This document shows positions 8,979-16,740 of a DNA stretch of 36,248 nt, one piece after another; within the stretch, counting starts at the first letter, position 1, and every line of letters starts with the position of its first letter. The DNA is from JBNNGK01 sp050268245. GTDB taxonomy: Bacteria; Pseudomonadota; Gammaproteobacteria; Enterobacterales; Enterobacteriaceae. A model generated the notes under the pieces. That model worked only from the letters and a program-made list of their open reading frames with translations. It had not been told where the DNA came from and did no database searches. The DNA is taken from assembly GCF_050268245.1 (NCBI RefSeq), contig NZ_JBNNGK010000025.1, positions 1 through 36,248 on the forward strand, given 5' to 3'. The translations under genes were made by a program, and so were the position numbers.

Positions 8979-9815
8979 ATGCACACGCGCCATCGATTAT
9001 GTCAGTTTCGCAAGAGCAAACATATCTTGCACCAACGCTTTCGTTCACGGATTTTTCACCGTGACACTATGGCGGCGGCAGAGCTGAAAAAACCGTTTGT
9101 AGTGGTGCTGACGGGGGCTGGGATCTCTGCCGAGTCCGGCATTCGCACCTTCCGCGCGGCGGATGGATTGTGGGAAGAACACAAAGTCGAAGATGTGGCT
9201 ACGCCAGAGGGGTTTCAACGTGACCCAGCATTGGTTCAGACATTTTATAACGATCGTCGTCGCCAGCTACAGCAAGAGGCCATCGCCCCAAATGCCGCCC
9301 ATCGCGCATTGGCGAGCTTGGAAGAGTGGCTGGGTGATAACTTCCTGTTGGTGACACAAAATATTGATGATTTACATGAACGAGCCGGTAGCCAGCGGGT
9401 GTTACATATGCACGGTGAACTACTGAAGGTGCGCTGTACGCATTCTGGGCAGCTATTTGATTGGCCTGGCGATCTCGGTGTTGATGAGCGTTGCCATTGC
9501 TGCCAGTTCCCAGCACCTTTGCGGCCGCATGTGGTGTGGTTTGGCGAAATGCCGTTAGGCATGGATGAAATCTATCAGGCGCTGGAAAAGGCCGATTTCT
9601 TCGTTGCCATTGGTACCTCGGGCCATGTTTATCCCGCTGCCGGTTTTGTGCATGAGGCAAGAGTAGGGGGGGCGCATACCATGGAGCTGAACCTTGAACC
9701 GAGCCAGGTCGAAAACCAGTTCGACGAAAAGCACTACGGTCCGGCCAGCGAGGTTGTGCCACGCTTTGTGCATAAATTCCTGATGGGGAAGGTTGAGCGC
9801 GCAGACAGGTCATAA
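8979..9815 (+). CDS. cobB: NAD-dependent protein deacylase CobB (sirtuin)
   Basis: Encodes 278 aa. A sirtuin that removes acetyl and succinyl groups from protein lysines, consuming NAD; acetyl-CoA synthetase is the known target in enterics. Rossmann motifs LTGAGISAESGIRTFR and TQNIDDLHERAG, the catalytic His in HMHGELLKVRC, the zinc-binding cysteines (RCTHSG and CHCCQF), and GTSGHVYPAAGF are all present. The first about 30 residues are basic and Arg/His rich, as in the long form of E. coli CobB. Met31 (ATG at 9069) could give the short form beginning MAAAELKKP. The ATG at 8979 has GGAGAGG upstream. It is probably cotranscribed with nagK. Confidence 0.95.
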   Translation: MHTRHRLCQFRKSKHILHQRFRSRIFHRDTMAAAELKKPFVVVLTGAGISAESGIRTFRAADGLWEEHKVEDVATPEGFQRDPALVQTFYNDRRRQLQQEAIAPNAAHRALASLEEWLGDNFLLVTQNIDDLHERAGSQRVLHMHGELLKVRCTHSGQLFDWPGDLGVDERCHCCQFPAPLRPHVVWFGEMPLGMDEIYQALEKADFFVAIGTSGHVYPAAGFVHEARVGGAHTMELNLEPSQVENQFDEKHYGPASEVVPRFVHKFLMGKVERADRS

Positions 9816-9830
9816 GTCTTGCGGAGTAAT

Positions 9831-9891
9831 GTAGGGCGCAGTGTTAGTGGCGTCCTACAAATGACCGTGTAGCGGCCGGTATGCCCGGCCG
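9831..9891. terminator. Two tandem hairpins between convergent cobB and potD
   Basis: Hairpin one: GTAGGGCGC (9831-9839) with GCGTCCTAC (9850-9858), one mismatch. Hairpin two: CGGCCGG (9873-9879) with CCGGCCG (9885-9891), loop TATGC. Neither has a strong T tract. Their position between two convergent stops suggests they slow or end transcription from both sides. Confidence 0.4.
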
Positions 9892-9901
9892 TGATTGATG
9901 A

Positions 9902-10948
9902 TTAACGACCGGCTTTGAGTTTCTGGAAATAGGTCTCGTATAGCGTGCTGGCATCGCCAACATCATTTTGCCATTCACCGTTCTTGATTACCGCCTCATC
10001 AGGATAGAGCGATTTATCCTCGGCAATCTCTTTGGGCAGCAGTTTCTTAGCGGCGAGGTTTGACGTTGGGTAACCGATGGTTTTTGCCACCTGTAACGCA
10101 ATCTCTGGCCGTAGCAGGAAGTCGATCAGCTTCAGCGCACCATCGACATTCTTGGCGTTGGCAGGGATCGCCAAGCTGTCCATCCAGAAAATACCGCCTT
10201 CTTTCGGCCAGACAATCTCTAGCGGTGTTCCGGCTTGGCGAGCGACAAAGGCGGAACCGTTCCACACCATCCCCAGATTGACTTCCCCTTCCATGAACGG
10301 ATTGCCCGGGTTGTCGGAGTTGAAGGCCAAGACGTTCGGCATCAGTTTTTTCAGCTCGTTATACGCCGCTTCAATTTCTTTGGGATCGCTGGTATTACCG
10401 GAATAGCCCAATTTACGCAGTGCCATTTGGAACACTTCACGCGCATCATCGGTCAACAACAGGCTACTTTGGTATTCGGGTTTCCATAAGTCGGCCCAAG
10501 CGGTGATGCTGGCCGGATCGATCTCTTCGCTATTCACGCCGATAGAGGTCGCGCCCCAAATGTAGGGGATCGAATAATCATTGTTAGGATCGAACGGTTT
10601 ATTCAGCAGGTTGGGATCAAGATCGTTAAAGTGGCTCAGTTTGCTTTTATCGATCTTTTGCAGCATGCCTTCCTTACTCATCTTGGCGATAAAGTAAGTT
10701 GATGGCACCACTAAATCGTAAGCGCCGTCTTTATAAGTTTTCAGTTTGGCGTACATGCTTTCATTGGATTCATAGGTGGAGTAAATCACCTTAATCCCGG
10801 TTTCTTTGGTGAACTGTTCCAGCAGCCCAGGCGGCACGTATTCAGTCCAGTTATAGAAATACAGCGTTTTGCCGTCATCGGCACCGGCTGCAGAGCCGAT
10901 GCTTAGCGCCATCATCCCGGCAGCGAGCAGGTGTGACCAGGTTTTCAT
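9902..10948 (-). CDS. potD: Spermidine/putrescine-binding periplasmic protein PotD
   Basis: Encodes 348 aa, the same length as E. coli PotD. It is the periplasmic receptor that delivers spermidine (and, more weakly, putrescine) to PotABC. A signal peptide occupies residues 1 to about 23 (MKTWSHLLAAGMMALSIG, cleavage after AGA). Polyamine-site features of the family are visible: NWTEYVPP near residue 33, a YDLVVPSTY segment, SIPYIWGATSIGVN, and the acidic/aromatic stretch around GMVWNGSA and GGIFWMDSLAIP. In E. coli potD follows potC closely; here 274 nt separate them, and that gap holds a hairpin and a promoter candidate. Confidence 0.96.
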   Translation of the reverse strand: MKTWSHLLAAGMMALSIGSAAGADDGKTLYFYNWTEYVPPGLLEQFTKETGIKVIYSTYESNESMYAKLKTYKDGAYDLVVPSTYFIAKMSKEGMLQKIDKSKLSHFNDLDPNLLNKPFDPNNDYSIPYIWGATSIGVNSEEIDPASITAWADLWKPEYQSSLLLTDDAREVFQMALRKLGYSGNTSDPKEIEAAYNELKKLMPNVLAFNSDNPGNPFMEGEVNLGMVWNGSAFVARQAGTPLEIVWPKEGGIFWMDSLAIPANAKNVDGALKLIDFLLRPEIALQVAKTIGYPTSNLAAKKLLPKEIAEDKSLYPDEAVIKNGEWQNDVGDASTLYETYFQKLKAGR

Positions 10949-11029
10949 GCAGCGTATCCTTTAACAGTTTTCGCATAAAACAGTATAGGCGGCCTGATCC
11001 GACGGTGCGCTATACCCCAGAGAGTGGAC

Positions 11030-11058
11030 ATTATAGGGGGGGCATTCGATGAGGTAAA
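11030..11058 (-). promoter_or_regulatory. Candidate promoter of potD
   Basis: Read on the - strand, TTTACC (11058-11053) and a perfect TATAAT (11035-11030) are spaced by exactly 17 bp, 82 nt upstream of the potD start. This would let potD be transcribed separately from potABC, which makes sense for a binding protein needed in excess over its transporter. It is a sequence match only. Confidence 0.55.
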
Positions 11059-11190
11059 GGAGCTTATCTCATTGGCAAACCAGCGCTTTTTTAACCTGGG
11101 ATTTTCTTTCTTACGTGCGCCATCAGCGTGGAAAGACGGCAAAAATAGCGGGTATTGGCATTCGTTAGCGGAGAGGATTGTATGCGAAAG

Positions 11191-11222
11191 CCTAATAGCA
11201 GGGCGCCAACAGCGCCCTTAGG
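11191..11222 (-). terminator. Hairpin directly after potC
   Basis: GGGCGC (11201-11206) pairs with GCGCCC (11212-11217), and outer arms CCTAA (11191-11195) with TTAGG (11218-11222) can extend it. It starts at the base next to the potC stop. On the - strand the tail is only weakly T-rich, so it may act as a partial terminator or as a processing and stability element between potC and potD. Confidence 0.45.
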
Positions 11223-11999
11223 CTATTTAGCGGTGCGATCGCGCAAAATCAACTGACTGGCGAGCACTAACACCAGTGACAACATCAACAAAATGGTGGC
11301 CAGTGCGTTCACCTCCGGTGAGACGCCGACTTTGACCATGGAATAGATCTTGAGTGGTAAAATCTCATAGCTTGGGCCAGTCACGAACGACGACACCACG
11401 ACATCATCCATCGATAACGTAAAGCTCAGCAACCAGCCAGCGGCCACGGCAGGCATCGCCAGCGGCAAAATGATTTTACGCAGGATGGTAACTTCACTGG
11501 CGCCGAGATCGCGTGCCGCTTCCAGCATTTTGACATCAAAACCTTTTAGCCGCGAATACACCGTGACGACCACAAAGGGCAGACAGAAAGTGATATGCGA
11601 GAATAATAGCGACCAGAAACCGAGTGAAATGCCGAGTAACATAAACAGCACCAGTAATGAAATCGCCATCACGATGTCTGGTGACATCATCACCACAAAC
11701 AGCATACCGCCCACGAACGGTTTACCGCGAAAACGATAGCGATACAGCGCCACGGCGGTCAGTGAGCCAATCAGGGTGGCGAAAGTCGCCGAAAGCACCG
11801 CCATAGTGAGTGAATGGCTTGCGGCCTGTAGCAGGCTGTCGTTATTCATCAGCGTGCTGTACCAATCGGTGGTAAACCCTTGCCAGTTGATGCCAAAACG
11901 TGAGGCGTTGAACGAGTTAACGATCAAAATCACGATAGGAATATAGAGATAAGCGTAGATGATGGTCATGAAACCACCGCGCAGCAGGCGTCCGATCAT
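11223..11999 (-). CDS. potC: Spermidine/putrescine ABC transporter permease PotC
   Basis: Encodes 258 aa. It is one of the two inner-membrane channel subunits of the PotABCD polyamine importer. Six hydrophobic segments are visible, beginning with TIIYAYLYIPIVILIVNSF at residues 12-30. The binding-protein-dependent permease (EAA) loop reads EAARDLGASEVTILRKIILP at about residues 161-180, the site that docks on PotA. It overlaps the end of potB by 4 nt (start ATG at 11999), indicating coupled translation. Confidence 0.95.
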   Translation of the reverse strand: MIGRLLRGGFMTIIYAYLYIPIVILIVNSFNASRFGINWQGFTTDWYSTLMNNDSLLQAASHSLTMAVLSATFATLIGSLTAVALYRYRFRGKPFVGGMLFVVMMSPDIVMAISLLVLFMLLGISLGFWSLLFSHITFCLPFVVVTVYSRLKGFDVKMLEAARDLGASEVTILRKIILPLAMPAVAAGWLLSFTLSMDDVVVSSFVTGPSYEILPLKIYSMVKVGVSPEVNALATILLMLSLVLVLASQLILRDRTAK

Positions 12000-12856
12000 T
12001 CCAGTTCCACCTTTTTGTTCAGTAGCTTAGCTGCGCGATAATAGACCCATAGCATCAGACCCATCACCAGCGTCAGGCAAATACTGGTCGCTGCGCCGAA
12101 CGGCCAGTCACGAATGTTCAGGAATTGACTCTTGATCACGTTGCCGATCAGCAAGTTTTTCGCACCGCCCATGAGATCGGCCACGTAAAATAGCCCCATG
12201 GCCGGCAGGATCACCAACAGGCAACCGGCGATGATTCCAGGCATGGTCAGTGGCACGATAATACGGATAAAGGTTTGCAGCTTACTGGCGCCGAGATCGC
12301 GCGCCGCCTCTAGGCAGGATTTATCCAGCTTTTCAATGCTGGAATACAGCGGCATAACCATGAACGGCAACAGAATATACACCAAGCCAAGCACTACCGC
12401 TTCGGAGCTGTACATGATGCGAAACGGTTTATCGATTAGCCCCAGCCACAGGAGGAAATCATTCAGATAACCACGGGTGCTGAGAAACAGTTTCAGGCCA
12501 TAAATACGGATCAGTGAGTTAGTCCAAAAGGGCACGATAAGCAGAAACAGCAGCAGTGGCCGTATCTTTTGCGGCAAGCGGGCAAGAATAAAGGCAAACG
12601 GATAGCCGATCGCCAAGCAGCAAAGGGTAGCGATTGCCGCCATATTCAGCGAGTGCAGCAGCACTTCGGCGTAGAGTGGGTCAAACAGCCGGGTATAATT
12701 GTCCAGCGTAAACACCATCTTTACCAGGTTCGCATCATCACGCGTTAAGAAACTGGTCGCGATGATCATCAGGTTCGGCATGAACACGAACAGCACCAGC
12801 CAGGCAACCACGCCGGTGATCACCACATTTTGGAAAAGTTTACGCGAGTTTTTCAT
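11996..12856 (-). CDS. potB: Spermidine/putrescine ABC transporter permease PotB
   Basis: Encodes 286 aa from the ATG at 12856 and is the partner of PotC in the polyamine channel. I chose 12856 because GGGAGGTGG lies 9 nt upstream and the resulting MKNSRKLFQNVVI start is PotB-like; the frame stays open to a TTG at 12883. Membrane segments begin at about residue 11 (VVITGVVAWLVLFVF), and the EAA loop EAARDLGASKLQTFIRIIVP lies near residues 185-205. The first 17 nt overlap the end of potA. It belongs to the potABC operon. Confidence 0.94.
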   Translation of the reverse strand: MKNSRKLFQNVVITGVVAWLVLFVFMPNLMIIATSFLTRDDANLVKMVFTLDNYTRLFDPLYAEVLLHSLNMAAIATLCCLAIGYPFAFILARLPQKIRPLLLFLLIVPFWTNSLIRIYGLKLFLSTRGYLNDFLLWLGLIDKPFRIMYSSEAVVLGLVYILLPFMVMPLYSSIEKLDKSCLEAARDLGASKLQTFIRIIVPLTMPGIIAGCLLVILPAMGLFYVADLMGGAKNLLIGNVIKSQFLNIRDWPFGAATSICLTLVMGLMLWVYYRAAKLLNKKVELE

Positions 12857-13955
12857 CGGCCAGTACCACCTCCCAGCTTTCAACCCACGTTACCGCCATC
12901 TTCTGGTTAAGTGAGTGGTCCACGTCCGGATCGTCCTCGTTGAAGAACTCACTGACCATCACCATCTTGCCGTTTTCCAGCTCGACTACCGATTCCAGCG
13001 TCATCCCTTTGTAATTACGTTCGCGAACGTAGCCAATCAGGCCATCGACCTGTTCGACACCGTTAATCTCTTCTACGCGCAAGTCTTCCGGCCGTAACAG
13101 GACTTTTACTTGCTGGCCGACGTCGACGGACAGGGCGGCGTAGATGTCACATTCGCGCCCCTCAACATTGGCACGCACGCGCTGTTCATCGATACGTTGC
13201 AGTACCGTGGCATCAAAAATATTGATTTCACCAATGAAACTGGCGACGAACAGATTACGGGGTTCTTCGTATATCTCACGCGGCGTACCGTCTTGTTCAA
13301 TACGCCCATCGCGCATGACGACGATGCGATCTGACATGGTCAACGCTTCTTCCTGATCGTGCGTGACGAACACGAAAGTGATACCGAGCTTACGCTGCAG
13401 CGCTTTCAGTTCGTTTTGCATCTTTTTACGCAGCTTATAGTCCAACGCTGACAGCGACTCATCCAGCAATAGCACTTTAGGCTTATTCACGACCGCACGG
13501 GCGATGGCAACGCGCTGTTGCTGGCCACCAGAAAGCTGGCTGGGGCGTCGTTGAGCGAAGGTATCGAGCTGCACCATGCGCAGTGCTTCTTCTACCCGCG
13601 GCGTGATTTCAGCCGCGGGTGTTTTTTGCATCCGTAAGCCAAAAGCGACGTTTTCAAACACCGTCATATGAGGAAACAGTGCGTAGCTTTGGAAAACGGT
13701 ATTAACGTGGCGATGCTCAGCGGGAATCTCGGTGATATCTTGGCCATCAAGCACAATGTTACCGCTATCGACATCTTCCAAGCCGGCGATCAAGCGTAGC
13801 ACTGTGGTTTTGCCGCAGCCGGAAGGGCCGAGAATCGTAAGAAATTCACCATTATTAATGGTGAGGTCGAGATCGGTGATGATCTCCTTGCCGCCGAATC
13901 CTTTGCTTAACGCTTTCAATTCAACGAGTGGTGTCAGAGAGGATGTCTCAGTCAT
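12840..13955 (-). CDS. potA: Spermidine/putrescine ABC transporter ATPase PotA
   Basis: Encodes 371 aa; E. coli PotA has 378. It is the cytoplasmic ATPase that drives PotBC. Walker A LGPSGCGKTT is near residues 42-51, the Q-loop is FQSYALFPHMTVFENVAFG, the signature is LSGGQQQRVAIARA, Walker B is VLLLDESLSALD and the switch His is in VTHDQEEA. The C-terminal regulatory TOBE-type domain (from about residue 240: GEINIFDATV, LLRPEDLRVEE, GYVRERNYKG) is the part that in the family senses intracellular polyamine. It is the first gene of the - strand pot operon, with a structured leader upstream. Confidence 0.95.
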   Translation of the reverse strand: MTETSSLTPLVELKALSKGFGGKEIITDLDLTINNGEFLTILGPSGCGKTTVLRLIAGLEDVDSGNIVLDGQDITEIPAEHRHVNTVFQSYALFPHMTVFENVAFGLRMQKTPAAEITPRVEEALRMVQLDTFAQRRPSQLSGGQQQRVAIARAVVNKPKVLLLDESLSALDYKLRKKMQNELKALQRKLGITFVFVTHDQEEALTMSDRIVVMRDGRIEQDGTPREIYEEPRNLFVASFIGEINIFDATVLQRIDEQRVRANVEGRECDIYAALSVDVGQQVKVLLRPEDLRVEEINGVEQVDGLIGYVRERNYKGMTLESVVELENGKMVMVSEFFNEDDPDVDHSLNQKMAVTWVESWEVVLADEKLA

Positions 13956-14298
13956 TTATGGTGTCACTCTATCCCGTGGGGTGATGCAGATAGAACCGCC
14001 ACTGGAAAAGACTGCGAGCCTGCGGGGTTACCCCGTCTTACGAATGAAGCTCAAAACCAGTGGCGCCGCTTGAAATTTTTAGAGCGCGCATGATAGACGC
14101 TGTGCGACCGAAATGAAAGCCAACGCGCTGATTATCGCTTTTATAGCGGCATTATGCTGCAGTTTTATGCACTGATTGCCTGAATAAATCATCACAATGC
14201 GTAATGATTTTGGTTAATTCTGGTTAAAAATGACCTGTCTCAATATTTGATAGGGATCGCTTGCGCATAATGAAACGCGAAATTCTGAGGGCGAAACC
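13956..14298. promoter_or_regulatory. potA-pepT divergent region with structured potA leader
   Basis: No gene is visible. On the potA (-) side, arms CGCCACTGG (13997-14005) and CCAGTGGCG (14057-14065) form a perfect 9-bp outer stem. Inside it AAGAC (14008-14012) pairs with GTCTT (14035-14039), and CGGGG/CCCCG (14023-14027, 14031-14035) makes a tight hairpin, so the first 100 nt upstream of potA can fold into a nested or branched structure. On the pepT (+) side, TTGATAGGGATCGC (14247-14260) resembles an FNR half-conserved site, and CATAAT (14266-14271) could be a -10. pepT is an FNR-dependent gene in Salmonella, but the spacing here is not a classic FNR-activated arrangement. Confidence 0.4.
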
Positions 14299-15531
14299 AT
14301 GGATAAACTACTTGATCGTTTTTTTAATTACGTCACTTACGACACGCAATCTAAAGCAAACGTCAAACATGTGCCGAGCACCGAAGGCCAGTTAAAGCTG
14401 GCTCGGGTACTGAAGCAGGAAATGATTGAGCTAGGATTTACACAGGTATCGCTCAGTGAGCATGGTTGTGTGATGGGCACCTTGCCAGCCAATGTGGCTT
14501 GGCCGGTGCCAGCGATTGGCTTCATCTCTCATTTGGATACTTCGCCGGATTGCACCGGCAAGCACGCCAATCCGCAGATCGTGGAAAACTATCGCGGTGG
14601 CGATATTGCGTTGGGCATGGGCGATGAAGTGTTGTCGCCGGTCATGTTCCCGATCCTGCATCAAATGATGGGGCAAACCCTCATCACGACCGACGGTAAA
14701 ACGTTGCTCGGTGCGGATGATAAAGCGGGAATTGCCGAAATTCTGACGGCCATGGTCAGGCTGCAACAGAAGAAAATACCGCACGGTGACATCCGCGTGG
14801 CCTTCACATCCGATGAAGAAGTGGGCAAAGGTGCGCGCTATTTTGATGTGGAAGCCTTTAACGCTGAGTGGGCCTATACCATCGATGGCGGTGGCGTAGG
14901 GGAGTTGGAGTGTGAAAATTTCAACGCGGCATCAGTAACGGTGAAAATTGTTGGCAACAATGTGCACCCGGGCAGCGCTAAAGGCGTGATGGTTAACGCG
15001 CTGTCGTTGGCCACGCGTATTCATCAGGCATTACCCGCCGATGAAACACCGGAAAACACTGCCGGTTATCAAGGCTTTTACCACCTGACGAGTATCAAAG
15101 GGCAAGTTGAACGAGCGGAAATGCATTATATCCTGCGCGATTTTGAGCGAGAGGGATTTGAAGCACGCAAACGTAAGATGATTGATGTCGCACAGCAAGT
15201 AGGAAAAGGGTTACCGCGTGACTGCTACATTGAAGTAAGTATTGAAGACAGTTACTACAATATGCGCGAACAGGTGGCGCAGCATCCCCACGTTATTGCC
15301 TTAGCACAACAAGCGATGCGAGATTGTGATATCGAACCGATCTTGAGGCCGATTCGCGGTGGCACCGATGGTGCTCAGCTATCGTTTAAAGGGTTACCAT
15401 GTCCGAACGTGTTTACCGGAGGCTATAACTTCCATAGTAAACATGAGTTTATTAGCTTGGAAGGAATGGAAAAGGCGGTGTCGGTTATTATGCGCATCGC
15501 TGCACTGACAGCAGAGCGTGCCAAAGACTAG
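14299..15531 (+). CDS. pepT: Peptidase T (tripeptide aminopeptidase)
   Basis: Encodes 410 aa. It is a cytoplasmic M20-family dizinc aminopeptidase releasing the N-terminal residue of tripeptides. Zinc and catalytic residues appear in family order: His in GFISHLDTSPD (near residue 78), Asp in LLGADDKAGIAE (near residue 140), the Glu pair in SDEEVGKG (near residue 175), Asp in TIDGGGVGELE (near residue 197), and the last His in FHSKHEF (near residue 380). The lid domain begins near VKIVGNNVHPGSAKG. The start ATG at 14299 has GAGGG 8 nt upstream. It is followed by the ybiC-like gene on the same strand. Confidence 0.96.
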   Translation: MDKLLDRFFNYVTYDTQSKANVKHVPSTEGQLKLARVLKQEMIELGFTQVSLSEHGCVMGTLPANVAWPVPAIGFISHLDTSPDCTGKHANPQIVENYRGGDIALGMGDEVLSPVMFPILHQMMGQTLITTDGKTLLGADDKAGIAEILTAMVRLQQKKIPHGDIRVAFTSDEEVGKGARYFDVEAFNAEWAYTIDGGGVGELECENFNAASVTVKIVGNNVHPGSAKGVMVNALSLATRIHQALPADETPENTAGYQGFYHLTSIKGQVERAEMHYILRDFEREGFEARKRKMIDVAQQVGKGLPRDCYIEVSIEDSYYNMREQVAQHPHVIALAQQAMRDCDIEPILRPIRGGTDGAQLSFKGLPCPNVFTGGYNFHSKHEFISLEGMEKAVSVIMRIAALTAERAKD

Positions 15532-15602
15532 CCTGTATTAACTTGACGAGAAGGGTTCTTGTGCCAAGCTCATTTAGGAATATTCCCAAGATGAGGTGGG
15601 GT

Positions 15603-16688
15603 ATGAGTACTGAGTATCGCATCAACAGCGAACGTCTGAAACAATTTGTACAGGCTATCTGGCGTCACGCTGGCAGTTCGGTGCGGGAGGCTGAACTGGT
15701 GGCAGAACATTTGGTACAGGCAAATATGGCTGGGCATGACTCACATGGTGTAGGTCAAATACCGGGTTATATGGCTTCCATGGGGCAAGGTCAGTTGAAA
15801 CTTAATGTCCATGCCCGATTGGTCAAGGACGCCGGCACTGTTTTGACGTTGGACGGTGGTAAGGGATTTGGCCAAGTAGTTGCCAGCGAGGCAATGGAGT
15901 TGGGTATTGAACGCGCACGACAACTGGGGCTAGCCGCGGTGGCACTGCATAATGCGCACCATATTGGCCGTGTCGGTCATTGGGCCGAGCAGTGCGCTCA
16001 CGCGGGATTTATTTCCATTCACTTTGCCAATGTGGTGGGGGATGCTAAGGTCGCGCCATTTGGCGGTAGCGATCGCCGCTTTGGCACTAACCCTTTTTGT
16101 GTGACTTTCCCTCGCCCCGGTAAAAAGCCATTATTGTTGGATTTTGCAACCAGCGGCATTGCCTTTGGTAAGACGCGTGTTGCGTACAATATGGGGAAGG
16201 CGGTTGCGCCGGGCTTTCTTATCGACCAGCAAGGGCAACCTACAACGCAACCCAAGGTGATGCATGAGGCACCATTTGGTTCGCTGTTGGCTTTTGGCGG
16301 TCATAAAGGGTATGCGCTGGCGACAATGTGTGAAATTCTTGGTGGCGCACTTTCCGGTGGGCGTACGACGCATCATATTACGAAGAAAGCGGCCAAAGAC
16401 CCGGCGACATTCAATTGTATGACAACGCTGATCCTTAATCCTGATGCTTTCAATGCGCCACAAATGCAGGAAGAAGCCGAAGCATTTATCGAGTGGTTAA
16501 AATGTTCACCGAAAAGCGGTGACGAGCCGATTCAGTTGCCCGGTGAGTGGGAACAGAGTAATCATGATGCGCGGCAGAAGGAGGGAATACCTATTGACGG
16601 GAATACTTGGCAACAGATTTGTCATGCTGCGCATTTAGCCGGTATGCCAGTGGCGGAGCTTGAGGAGTATCGCACGTTGATCAATTGA
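15603..16688 (+). CDS. Malate/lactate-type dehydrogenase of the YbiC family
   Basis: Encodes 361 aa, the same length as E. coli YbiC (hydroxycarboxylate dehydrogenase B). Members of this Ldh2/MDG family use NAD(P)H to interconvert 2-oxo and 2-hydroxy acids in the cytoplasm. The start ATG at 15603 is preceded by GAGGTGGGG and gives MSTEYRINSERLKQF; the frame is open to 15543. Family signatures are AGHDSHGVGQIPGY (near residue 45), ALHNAHHIGRVGHWAEQCA with the catalytic-type His (near residue 119), FGTNPFCVTFP, and SGIAFGKTRVAYNMGK. In E. coli ybiC lies elsewhere, so this location after pepT is a lineage difference. The exact substrate cannot be told from sequence. Confidence 0.85.
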   Translation: MSTEYRINSERLKQFVQAIWRHAGSSVREAELVAEHLVQANMAGHDSHGVGQIPGYMASMGQGQLKLNVHARLVKDAGTVLTLDGGKGFGQVVASEAMELGIERARQLGLAAVALHNAHHIGRVGHWAEQCAHAGFISIHFANVVGDAKVAPFGGSDRRFGTNPFCVTFPRPGKKPLLLDFATSGIAFGKTRVAYNMGKAVAPGFLIDQQGQPTTQPKVMHEAPFGSLLAFGGHKGYALATMCEILGGALSGGRTTHHITKKAAKDPATFNCMTTLILNPDAFNAPQMQEEAEAFIEWLKCSPKSGDEPIQLPGEWEQSNHDARQKEGIPIDGNTWQQICHAAHLAGMPVAELEEYRTLIN

Positions 16689-16709
16689 CGATAGCGCTTA
16701 AACGATATT

Positions 16710-16733
16710 GCCCCTCTCAGTGATGAGAGGGGC
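16710..16733. terminator. Terminator between ybiC-like gene and roxA
   Basis: GCCCCTCTCA (16710-16719) and TGAGAGGGGC (16724-16733) form a perfect 10-bp stem with the tetraloop GTGA. It lies 21 nt after one stop and 7 nt before the convergent roxA stop, so it probably serves both strands, although T tracts are weak. Confidence 0.65.
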
Positions 16734-16740
16734 AGCTTAT

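Noticed and set aside
9199..9813. 204-codon frame on - opposite cobB
   Set aside because: Antisense shadow of an intact conserved gene; the product is Pro/Arg rich and low in normal protein features.
14213..14228. TGGTTA repeat upstream of pepT as a PhoP box
   Set aside because: The repeat period is 10 bp and the half sites are GGTTA, whereas PhoP boxes need GTTTA with an 11-bp period.
14247..14260. FNR-like site TTGATAGGGATCGC before pepT as a firm regulatory site
   Set aside because: Only 8 of 10 consensus positions match, and its distance to the nearest -10 does not fit a typical FNR-activated promoter. Kept only as a note in the potA-pepT region.
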